From Ampullaceana balthica (Eukaryota; Mollusca; Gastropoda; Lymnaeidae), in NCBI GenBank assembly GCA_944989445.1, contig CALYLW010000167.1:124001-188000 (forward strand): a stretch of DNA of 64,000 nucleotides, given 5' to 3'. The notes beneath the pieces were generated by a model, which ran no database searches, was not told the origin of the DNA, and worked only from the letters and a program-made list of their open reading frames with translations. Position numbers and translations under genes: made by a program. Below are positions 56,601 through 64,000 of this stretch, one piece after another. Within the stretch, counting starts at the first letter, position 1. Each line of letters opens with the position of its first letter.

Positions 56601-59527
56601 ATTCCTCCAAGGGCATAGGCCACCTACAGTAGACCTCCAGGCATCTCTATCCTGGGCCAGCTTCTCCATGATCTTCCATTCATGGCCAATTCTCTTGATG
56701 TCTGCCTCCAATTCTCGGCGCCAAGTGTTTCTTGGACGGCCTCTTTTCCGCTTACCCTGTGGGTTCCATTTCAGGGCTTGCTTTGTTGTATTAGAAGCAG
56801 GATTTCTTAGTGTAAGACCAATCCACCTCCACCGCTTCTGAAGAATCTCTTCCTCAATGGGCTTCTGTTTTGTCCACTGCCACAGTTCCCGGTTGCTTAT
56901 TTTGTCCGGCCAGTGAATTCTGAGAATCCTTCTTAAACTGTTGTTGATAAAGGACTGGATTTTGTTCAGGTTTACGGCCGTTGTTCTCAAGGTCTTGGCT
57001 CCATATAGCAGCACAGGCTTCACCATGGCGTTGAATATCATTAATTTTAACTTGCTGCCTCAGTTGTTGGAGACCCAAAGATTCTTGAGTTGCTGGAAGG
57101 TTGCTCTTGCTTTTCCGATCCTTATTTTGACGTCAGCATCTGTACCACCTTGTTTATCTACCACGCTGCCAAGTTAAACAAAACTGTCCACCTCCTCAAG
57201 GGCTTCTCCTTCAAGCATAATGGGTGATGTACTGGTGTCATTAACCTTGAGGACTTGACTCTTCCCTTTGTGTATGTTGAGACCCATGCTAGCAGAAGTG
57301 GCTACAACAATATTTGTTTTCTCCTGCATCTGTTGTTGGGTATGTGCAAGAAGGGCAAGATCATCAGCAAAGTCAAGATCATCAAGTTGATCCCACAGGG
57401 ACCATTGGATGCCATTCCATTTTTGCTGTGTAGATGTTTTCATCACCCAGTCAATGGCTAACAGGAACATGAATGGTGACAGCAAGCAACCTTGTCTCAC
57501 ACCAGTCTTCACCTGGAAAGCATCTGTCACCTGCTGACCATGGACAACTCGGCAGTTTATCCCTTTGTACATGTCCCGATTGCCCCAAAAGTCTGAGGCT
57601 TTAGATGGTGTGGCCAACAACTTTTTGAGCCATTAGATGTGTATTGAGAAAGTGAATATGTAAATAAATGTGATGTCATAGTTCCCTGAACATATTTCCC
57701 AGTGCTAACTACTGAACATATTTTGCAGTACTTGCTTCTGAACACGTTTCCAAGTACTTACTAATTAGCATATTTCCCAGTACTTACTTCTGAACACGTT
57801 TCCCAGTACTTACTAATTAGCATATTTCCCAGTACTTACTTCTGAACACGTTTCCCAGTACTTACTAATTAGCATATTTCCCAGTACTTGCTTCTGAACA
57901 CGTTTCCCAGTACTTACTAATTAGCATATTTCCAGGTACTTGCTTCTGAACACGTTTCCCAGTACTTACTAATTAGCATATTTCCCAGTACTTGCTTCTG
58001 AACACGTTTCCCAGTACTTACTAATTAGCATATTTCCCAGTACTTACTTCTGAACACGTTTCCCAGTACTTACTAATTAGCATATTTCCCAGTACTTGCT
58101 TCTGAACACGTTTCCCAGTACTTACTAATTAGCATATTTCCCAGTACTTACTTCTGAACACGTTTCCCAGTACTTACTAATTAGCATATTTCCCAGTACT
58201 TATTTCTGAACACGTTTCCCAGTACTTACTAATTAGCATATTTCCCAGTACTTGCTTCTGAACACGTTTCCCAGTACTTACTAATTAGCATATTTCCCAG
58301 TACTTACTTCTGAACACGTTTCCCAGTACTTACTAATTAGCATATTTCCCAGTACTTACTTCTGAACACGTTTCCCAGTACTTACTAATTAGCATATTTC
58401 CCAGTACTTACTTCTGAACACGTTTCCCAGTACTTACTAATTAGCATATTTCCCAGTACTTACTTCTGAACACGTTTCCCAGTACTTACTAATTAGCATA
58501 TTTCCCAGTACTTACTTCTGAACACGTTTCCCAGTACTTACTTCTGAACACGTTTCCCAGTACTTACTAATTAGCATATTTCCCAGTACTTACTAATGAA
58601 CATATTTTGCAGTTCTTACTACTGTGGCGCTGACTGGCCCATTGAACCATGCAACACACAGGACAGTTGCCAGGCAAAGTATGACCGGACCAAGTTTGTC
58701 CCTGACCTCAAACTGACCAGCTACGTGTCATTCAGCAGCAACGAAGCCAACCTGGTCAGGGATTTATTACAAGTAGGTCAAATCTTTAACCGCATGAACA
58801 GACGGCTGAAGAATAAATCTGAAATAATATAATCTGAAATCTACATTTTTTTAAAATATAGTTCTCAATACATTATGACACTTAGCTTTCTAGGGTTGCT
58901 AAAGGTGGGCGTGCCCCGACAAAATAGTGGATATCTGAATAAATTAAACGAAATAATTGTCAAAACCGGAACTGTTGACTCTTTAAGGAGGATCATTTTT
59001 CATTGGAATGTTTACTTTAAACACCAAAAACTTTGAAAAAACTTCTCAAAAAAGTAATTTCGGATTTAATGTTTATGTCTCTTTAAGTATTATTTCCAGC
59101 ATTGTTCATGAATGTTTCCAACGTTTCTTTATATTTCTCCCAGACCGGTCCTCTAGTGACCGGCATTGTGCATGTTTCCAACTTTTCTGTATATTTCTCC
59201 CAGACCGGTCCTCTAGTTGCCGGCATTGTGAATGTTTCCAACGTTTCTTTATATTTCTCCCAGACCGGTCCTCTCGTGGCCGGTATTGATGCCACTGACC
59301 TACAGCACTACGGGTCTGGCATCCTGGAGCCACTCACCTGCAGTGCCGCGAGCCTCAACCACGCCATTCTGCTGACCGGATACGGGTCGTCTACTGAGGG
59401 AGAGAAGTTCTGGCGCATCAAGAACTCGTGGAGTGACCAGTGGGGAGAGAAGGGTTTCGGGCGGGTGCTGCGTGGGTTTGGGGCGTGCGGAATCAACTCG
59501 GACGTGTCGTCTGCCGTGCTAGGCTGA
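50690..59527 (+). CDS. Papain-family (C1A) cysteine peptidase, 8 exons, 373 aa
   Basis: Exons: 50690-50736, 52924-53028, 53229-53400, 53633-53770, 55786-55935, 56069-56154, 58613-58772, 59264-59527. All junctions are GT-AG, phases match, and 1122 bases give 373 residues. Residues 1-16 form a short hydrophobic signal peptide. The propeptide carries an ERFNIN-type motif (DVWHRYNVFLANLRKINTLN with Asp for Glu) and GPFTD (residues 81-85). The mature enzyme starts near residue 120: oxyanion Gln138 in VKDQG, catalytic Cys144 in GTCWAF, His319 in LNHAILL, Asn340 in KNSW. Such enzymes cleave peptides in lysosomes or digestive fluid. Two oddities: the usual Cys of QGxCG is Val141, and the GCxGG motif is replaced by ACGPLGA (188-194). 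A Cys-rich insert (YCVGYGECSPC to CNTQDSC, 217-252) is seen in some cathepsin-like proteins. Cathepsin L, F or another subtype cannot be fixed by eye. Four introns hold transposons, and several splice sites lie in minisatellites. Confidence 0.9.
51060..51300 (-). pseudogene. LINE 3'-end fragment in intron 1 of the peptidase
   Basis: The minus frame reads LLRFKDVCKKDM, then TWQTIAEERTSWRAKVREG, the C-terminal tail typical of many invertebrate non-LTR reverse transcriptases (RFKD..K.D ... A.DR..WR). Only this tail is left, ending at T/A-rich sequence near 51300. Confidence 0.65.
51545..51735 (+). pseudogene. Second LINE reverse-transcriptase fragment in intron 1
   Basis: The plus frame from 51546 (CYLTFVRPVLEYVSSVCDP, then IDKLEKNSNKSFQ) matches the conserved post-RT segment of Jockey/CR1-like LINEs (LVRP.LEYAS..WDP ... 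KLE..QR.A). It is about 60 codons long and degraded, and is directly joined to the hAT end at 51735. Confidence 0.65.
51735..51870 (+). mobile_element. hAT terminal fragment
   Basis: CAGGGGTCGGGAAACCATGG followed by CTCGCGAGCCAGATGTGGCT is a widely seen hAT terminal sequence. The opposite end (inverted CAGGGGTC) was not found, so the right limit is a guess. Confidence 0.55.
52008..52880. repeat. 18-bp minisatellite, ~48 copies, in intron 1 next to exon 2
   Basis: GATGACTTTGTCTGTTTA repeats almost perfectly; about seven copies read GATGACCTTGTCAGTTTA. It ends roughly 40 bases before the exon 2 acceptor. The minus-strand frame of 358 codons (SSKQTK repeated) is a by-product of the unit length being divisible by 3; it is not counted as a gene. 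Confidence 0.97.
53146..53240 (+). repeat. 35-bp repeat carrying three copies of the exon 3 acceptor
   Basis: TTTCAG|GTACAATGTGT occurs with the AG at 53158, 53193 and 53228. Only the third continues into the long exon. The spacing of 35 is not divisible by 3, so use of the earlier sites would shift the frame. Confidence 0.92.
53755..54090 (+). repeat. 58-bp repeat carrying six copies of the exon 4 donor
   Basis: GCTGCTAACGTAGAG|gtata, that is the last 15 exon bases plus the donor, recurs at 58-base spacing (TAACGTAGAG at 53761, 53819, 53877, 53935, 53993, 54051). The true exon end is the first copy. Confidence 0.95.
54091..54359. other. Intron 4 sequence, T-rich
   Basis: A long T-rich tract at 54241-54325; no other feature. 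Confidence 0.5.
54360..54850. repeat. 35-bp minisatellite in intron 4, interrupted by a Tigger-like element
   Basis: TTATTTGTTTCATTGTTTTA followed by TTTGGTTTAATATCT repeats about 14 times. One diverged copy resumes at 55699-55745, to the right of the inserted transposon. Confidence 0.95.
54851..55698. mobile_element. Tigger/pogo-like DNA transposon, 848 bp, TA target duplication
   Basis: The left end is CAGTCCAACCTCTCATAACA; the right end, read inward, is CACTCAAACCTCTCATAACG. Both are flanked by TA (54849-54850 and 55699-55700), and the flanks rejoin to a normal 35-bp repeat unit. Pogo/Tigger elements insert at TA and have CAGT-type ends. No transposase can be read; a 69-codon minus frame at 55119-55328 has no recognisable domain, so the copy is non-autonomous. 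Confidence 0.8.
56143..56322 (+). repeat. ~38-bp repeat carrying five copies of the exon 6 end and donor
   Basis: CCTGACTACAG|gtaatatc at 56144 (true exon end) recurs as ctgacaacag, ctgactgcag, ttgactacag and ctgactacag, each followed by gta and TATC. Each copy ends in CAG and starts with GT, so it could in principle act as acceptor, donor or both. Confidence 0.9.
56323..56534. other. Intron 6 sequence
   Basis: AT-rich, no feature recognised. Confidence 0.5.
56535..57640 (-). pseudogene. 5'-truncated non-LTR retrotransposon (reverse transcriptase) in intron 6
   Basis: The minus strand reads in one frame from about 57635 to 56583: RT motifs GVRQGCLLSPFMFLLAIDW and the catalytic box LDFADDLALLAHTQQQM (FADD, about 57380), GLNIHKGKSQVLK, then after two in-frame stops (57174-57176 and about 57066) the tail VKPVLLYGAKTLRTTAVNLN, RILRIHWPD and KRKRGRPRNTWRRELE. 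It ends in a short CAA tandem tail at about 56547-56538. The frame is intact apart from those stops, so the copy is fairly recent but dead. Its left (5') end abuts the exon 7 acceptor array. The clade is uncertain; an endonuclease-RT element of RTE- or CR1-like type is likely. Confidence 0.85.
57690..58612 (+). repeat. 52-bp dimeric minisatellite running into the exon 7 acceptor
   Basis: The unit has two 26-bp halves, ACACGTTTCCCAGTACTTAC and ATATTTCCCAGTACTTACTT, and repeats about 17 times. The last half-copy reads AACATATTTTGCAG|TTCTTACTACTG, the real acceptor and first exon 7 bases. Every half-unit is thus a relative of that junction (TTTCCCAG|TACTTACTA). Confidence 0.95.
58773..59083. other. 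Intron 7 sequence
   Basis: AT-rich, no further feature recognised. Confidence 0.5.
59084..59290 (+). repeat. 60-bp in-frame repeat with three copies of the exon 8 acceptor
   Basis: ATATTTCTCCCAG|ACCGGTCCTCT occurs with the AG at 59143, 59203 and 59263, spaced exactly 60 bases. The frame stays open through all three, so use of an upstream acceptor would add 20 or 40 residues beginning TGPLV. The third site gives the canonical protein. Confidence 0.95.
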
Positions 59528-59690
59528 GTGATGTGTTCAGACAGACAGGGACAATTGCTAGACTGAGGGATGTGTTCGAATTGATTGGAACAATTGTTAG
59601 ACTGAGGGGTGTGTTCAAATTGACAGGGACAATTGTTAGTCTGAGGGATGTGTTCAAATTGACAGGGACAATAAGTGATTGTTATGTGTT
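59510..59690 (+). repeat. ~42-bp repeat spanning the stop codon and 3' UTR of the peptidase
   Basis: TGAGTGATGTGTTCAGACAG at the stop codon (59525) recurs as TGAGGGATGTGTTCGAATTG and two closer copies at about 42-base spacing. The array starts from the last coding bases (GCTAGGCTGAG). Confidence 0.88.
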
Positions 59691-59759
59691 TATCTTAAAA
59701 GCAGATTAAGCCACAACGAAAATACAAAATTATGTTTTTATTTTAGATGATATGTTCCT

Positions 59760-59767
59760 CAATAAAT
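59760..59767 (+). terminator. Poly(A) signal candidate of the peptidase gene
   Basis: CAATAAAT lies about 235 bases past the stop codon; no earlier AATAAA was seen. Confidence 0.45.
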
Positions 59768-60705
59768 AACTGCTCTAAAATCCCTTTTCACTTACATTGC
59801 CCATTTAAAAAAAGTAACACTTGTGGCATCCATTAAAATTTTTAATCCATACCTTTTTTTAATGCTAAAATAATTCGCTTCTGAATTATTTCATTCACAT
59901 TTTTTTTTAATGAGGTCATTTATTTCGAAAAATTAAAAACATGTGACAATGGAAATTGTCTTCTCATGCATGCCTATCTGATTTTGTTGAATAAATTTCT
60001 TGATTCCAATGGCAAATATATTGCAACATCCAGGAAATCGTTTAATATAAATAACCCAGTTGGTAATCTATTTCCTCACATTCCGCTATATGTTGGGATC
60101 TGTATCAATAAATCCTTTTTAAAAAAGGAAAATAAAATAAAATGGAAAATAAAAGAGAGACAATCACTGATAAAGTTATTCTATATTTTAGTGAACATTA
60201 CTTCCCTTGCAAATGGTTTGCGTATATTACAAGTTACAAGACGATTCGTGTATACTGAAAGTGTGTCAAAAATTCACAGAGAGGTCCATATTCCATGAAA
60301 TAAAAATATGTGGAGGTCTGATTTAGATGATAAAAACAAAAATGAAATGCTTTAAGAGTTTTACAGGCTATTTAATTATATTTTTGTTTGCTTGTAATTG
60401 TGATTCATATTGCAGTAAATGTGGACAATGCTATTGCGATTTTGTAAGTCCATCATTAAAAATTACTAAAATTAGATGAATACTGGCAAATTTTTAGAAT
60501 TAAGTTGTTTATTTATACAAAAGTACTGTACTATAATTAAAATGTGTAAAAAATATTACTAGAACCAAACATTTTGAGTCAAAACATTTAGTAGTAGCTA
60601 GGAGTGGCGTACAAAAGAGAAATTCTTCCTTCAGCAATCCACTGAGAACATATCTCACAAATACAAGAATCTGACTGCATTGTGCTACATCAGTTGATTC
60701 ATCTA
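59768..60705. other. AT-rich intergenic sequence
   Basis: A 110-codon plus frame at 59966-60298 has no recognisable domain and is AT-rich and repeat-like. Nothing else is visible. Confidence 0.45.
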
Positions 60706-60789
60706 GCAGCTAGCTCCATGATTCTCAAAGTGGGCGCTACCGCCCCCTTGTGGGTGCTGACGCGATCCAGGGGGGGGCGGTGAAGGCCA
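60706..60789 (+). mobile_element. hAT terminal sequence (ZBED5-like element)
   Basis: GATTCTCAAAGTGGGCGCTA followed by CCGCCCCCTTGTGGG is a typical hAT end (usual start CAGTGGTTCTCAAAG, here decayed). It continues to GGGGGGGCGGTGAAGG, from which the next array is built. It probably belongs to the transposase relic at 61650-62285. Confidence 0.6.
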
Positions 60790-61392
60790 CGGGTCAATTT
60801 GGGGGACGGTGAATAACTGTAAGGGGGCGGTGAATAACTGTAAGGGGGCGGTGAATAACTGTAAGGGGACGGTGAATAACTGTAAGGGGGGTGAATAACT
60901 GTAAGGGGCGGTGAATAACTGTAAGGGGGGGTTGAATAACTGTAAGGGGCGGTGAATAACTGTAAGGGGGCGGTGAATAACTGTAAGGGGGGGGGTGAAT
61001 AACTGTAAGGGGGGGTGAATAACTGTAAGGGGTCGGTGAATAACTGTAAGGGGGGGGTGAATAACTGTAAGGGGTCGGTGAATAACTGTAAGGGGGCGGT
61101 GAATAACTGTAAGGGGCGGTGAATAACTGTAAGGGTGGTGAATAACTGTAAGGGGTCGGTGAATAACTGTAAGGGGGCGGTGAATAACTGTAAGGGGCGG
61201 TGAATAACTGTAAGGGGGGTGAATAACTGTAAGGGGCGGTGAATAACTGTAAGGGGGTGAATAACTGCAAGGGGGGGGGGTGAATAACTGTAAGGGGGGG
61301 GGGTGAATAACCGTAAGGGGTCGGTGAATAACTGTAAGGGGTCGGTGAATAACTGTAAGGGGGCGGTGAATAACTGTAAGGGGCGGTGAAAG
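60790..61392. repeat. G-rich minisatellite, ~22-bp unit, ~27 copies, grown from a hAT end
   Basis: GGCGGTGAATAACTGTAAGG plus a variable G-run repeats. Unit length varies from about 19 to 25 because the G-run length changes. GGGGGCGGTGAA matches the subterminal hAT sequence just to the left. Long minus frames rich in Pro, Ser and Tyr here are repeat artefacts. Confidence 0.94.
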
Positions 61393-61649
61393 CATAAAAA
61401 AGGAAGAGAAGATTTAGAAAAATATGATTTATGTATTCTGCTCATAAGGTTCTATTTTTCTTTTAAAAAACGTTTTGGACATTGGTTTAGTTACCGCATT
61501 TGCATTTAGTTGGGTTTTTTTTTAATGTGAAATTGTGCACTTCCAGACTGCAGGAACACTTGAAATAAATTAACGGGGATATAAAAAAAAAGGATTTATA
61601 TAATTTTCAAACACTAAAATAGAAATTTATCAAACAACTGACTTTGACT
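61393..61649. other. AT-rich sequence inside the hAT relic
   Basis: No coding sequence; probably the non-coding left part of the hAT element. Confidence 0.4.
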
Positions 61650-62285
61650 AAACTCTTTTCAACAGCAACCACACAAGATGACAATGGCTTGCTAGCTACT
61701 TACAATATTCCTTATTGATTGCCAAATCGGGTAAATCTCATACTATTGTTAAAGAACAAATTATACCAGCTAAAAGTGAATTAATACGGACTGTAATACA
61801 TAAGCAAGCATCTGATATTATCAAGAAAAATTCGTTTAGCAATAAAACAGTTCAAATCAGAACTGATGAAAAGGCTCAAGGTGTGGAAGATACATCGTGT
61901 ATCTATTTAAAACATCTCGTTTTTCTATTCAACTTAAGGAGTCAACTTTGCCAGGAAATGAAGCTTTAATTTTGCAATACTTTCGGTTCACAAAGGAAGA
62001 ACACATTCGCTAAGAACTATTATTTGATAAATATTTGCAAACTTATTCCAAAAAGTAGCTACAAATAATGAATTTAGTTTTAAATTCAAACGCTGCTATT
62101 AACAATTCTGGCTGGAAAAGGAGATCCTGAAGTATGGGCTTTAATTTAAAATTTTGTAATTACATTTCCTTCATCATATTTAGTGGAAAGTAGATTCAGT
62201 GCGGTAACTAATTTTTTTAATGCAAATAGACAATCGCGGTTTCTTAAGATTACTGCTGACGAAAATAAAGCTGAGTATTTCTAAA
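61650..62285 (+). pseudogene. hAT transposase relic (ZBED5-like), internally deleted
   Basis: From about 61690 it reads LASYLQYSLLIAKSGKSHTI, then IIPAKSELIR, NKTVQIRTDEKAQ and, after a frameshift near 61905, IQLKESTLPGNEALILQYF, matching the conserved part of ZBED5-type hAT transposases. Then most of the catalytic region is missing. The C-terminal dimerisation segment follows at about 62160-62280 (SSYLVESRFSAVTNFF, SRFLKITADEN). It is a deletion derivative, dead as a transposase. Confidence 0.75.
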
Positions 62286-64000
62286 TTGGTAGCAGCAAAC
62301 CAGGTTCATCGTCTCATTTATATGATTTCGAATTTGTGTGTGTGTGTGTGTTGAACGATTCTTGAAATGTGGAACCAGGTTACTGGTTATTATTCGAATG
62401 AATGCATTCAAATTGCAGTCATTCAACATCGATTTGTTCTTAGACTTATTTATTTTCATACAAGAAAAAGCTTGCTCACAGATGTATGTGGACCCAAATA
62501 GTGGCAAAAGTTTGACAGCAACGTTTTTTTAAAGTGTGGAAACGCCGCAACTAGAAAAAAAAGAAAAAAAACTCAAGCAGAAAAACTAACTTGAACTTCT
62601 CATTCAGGTCATAATCTGCTTTTAGGTTAAGCAGTTCTAACAGTCCTATGGGGCTTAATCAGCTTCTGCACTAAATTGCGAATTGAGGATATTGAAGAGT
62701 GGTTCCAGGTTCTTGTCGTCTTGGAACCTCCTTTCAAATTCCACAGCAAAGGCATCCAGCTGAGCCTTGCACTTGTCGACCATTTTACAAGAAACGGTTT
62801 TTTGTTTTAGCAAAGGGAAATGGCAAAACCTGTTTTCACCTGCTTGCCTGGAGAAAAGGGAGAGTTTTGTCTGAAATGATTTAACATACACATAAATTTC
62901 ATGTGCAAACAAGCCATTGCCCTGAAGTTTGACATTCAGTTCATTCAAATTTTCCATGTTAATGACAAACATGAAGTCTGACTTCCATTCTTCATTAACT
63001 ATGGAAGTAACAAAATCACAAACAAAACCCTTCATCTCCAGCAACATAACTATTTCTTCATTGAGATCTCATACTCGCCTCAATAACTTGCCCACGCTCA
63101 GCCAGCGGACACTGCCGTGGTAGATAATATAATATTAAAATCTTCTAACAGTGCTTTTAACACCTGTGATTAAGTTCCCTGGCTTTTACAAAGTTTATCA
63201 TACTAAGAACTGCTTGAAATTCAACACAGCCTTACACAGACTTTCCTGATGGTTGCCACAGTGTAGAGGTAAGAGTGTTGCGTCAGGCTGATATTCTTTA
63301 ATTTTATTGTTCATACTAATTTTTCCAGTTAAAGCTCGCACTCCATCAGTTATTACACTGGCCATCTTGTTCCACTACAGCCCAGTTATTTCAAAACAGA
63401 TCTCTACAGTATTGAATAAATCCTGGCCTTTAATTGTGTCTTTGAGTGCCTCAGAGTATTCTTCGTTAAGCTCGAAACGAGGATGTATTCCCGTATACAT
63501 ACCAACAATTGTGCTGTTCCTATACATTGGTACTTTAATCCAATGCGATAGTACCAAAAAAGTCTTTGCTTGCATCTCGATTACGGTGTATCAAATTGTC
63601 ACTTTTTTTTCTCAAAACGTCTGACTTCAGTTCCCTTGATAAATAAATGGTGTAAAATTATGCTTTCTTTTCTGGACACATAACGCTTGCTGCATAAGTC
63701 AAGCATTTCTTGATAAATTCACTGTTAGAAAAAGGCTTGTTCCGTTTTACGATCTTATGAGATATCTCCAAACTGGCTTCGGTTGCAGCATCTTGTATTT
63801 AAGACTTTTGGTGAAAACATTTTGCTGCGTCTTTATATTATTAACAAACATCTTGCATAACCTTTTTCTCTCTTGGTTCGTTAAATTGTGCCCGAAACAC
63901 AAATGTTTTGTTTGGTGGTATCTTTTTAAGTCGCACTCGTTAAAGACGCTTACACATTCACGACACAGCAAGCAGGCTGCTTTTCTCCCAACGCTCGTGA
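62250..64000 (-). pseudogene. hAT transposase relic (GTF2IRD2/ZBED-like), runs off the window
   Basis: Minus strand, from the right edge leftwards: a BED-finger-like segment at 63971-63880 (CRECVSVFNECDLKRYHQTKH), LYKDTxxx-like pieces near 63600-63375, a mid-domain at 63047-62655 (FVCDFVTSIVNEEWKSDF, KTVSCKMVDKC, FERRFQD) and the hAT dimerisation end at 62507-62400 (LFGSTYICEQAFSCMKINKS). Several frameshifts and stops separate them. The order matches GTF2IRD2/ZBED-like hAT proteins. The start lies beyond 64000. Confidence 0.78.

Noticed and set aside
60699..61445. Pro/Tyr-rich 248-codon minus protein
   Set aside because: It is produced by the G-rich 22-bp array; frame is kept only by chance indels and it changes phase repeatedly.

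Overview
The window looks like animal nuclear DNA, most likely from a mollusc or another lophotrochozoan. That assignment is inferred from spliced genes with GT-AG introns, tRNA-derived SINEs, several hAT families, I-clade-like LINE fragments and Ty3-type LTR debris; no single marker proves the species. Only two genes can be rebuilt with confidence. Everything else is transposon relics and tandem repeats, and minisatellite arrays alone make up roughly 40% of the 64 kb.

Gene 1 (1721-4887, minus strand) is the 3' part of an F-box protein gene: three exons with matching splice phases, a poly(A) signal just past the stop, and introns largely built from minisatellites. Gene 2 (50690-59527, plus strand) is a complete eight-exon papain-family (C1A) cysteine peptidase of 373 residues. 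It has a signal peptide, an ERFNIN-type propeptide and all four catalytic-site residues, but lacks the usual first disulfide cysteine and the GCxGG motif. Its introns hold two LINE fragments, a hAT end, a complete Tigger-like element, a 5'-truncated LINE and several minisatellites.

Layout: 0-5 kb Helitron-like end and F-box gene; 5-13.5 kb minisatellites, including a 3.3 kb array of a 22-bp unit; 13.5-15.1 kb head-to-tail copies of an unclassified ~400-500 bp element (called the TAAATCCC family here); 15-22.8 kb more arrays, a hAT relic and a SINE; 22.8-29.3 kb nested LTR, LINE, TAAATCCC and hAT debris; 31-33 kb a 16-bp array; 34-44 kb a near-continuous satellite block, including 6.2 kb of a 37-bp unit fused to 1.9 kb of a 38-bp unit that shares half its sequence; 44-50 kb MITEs, SINEs and a diverged TAAATCCC copy; 50.7-59.5 kb the peptidase gene; 60.7-64 kb two decayed hAT transposase genes facing each other.

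The most notable signal is that in both genes the minisatellites sit on splice junctions. The repeat units contain the last exon bases plus the 5' splice site, or the 3' splice site plus the first exon bases, giving rows of duplicate splice sites at six or more junctions. At the last peptidase exon the 60-bp unit is in frame, so each duplicate acceptor would add exactly 20 residues.
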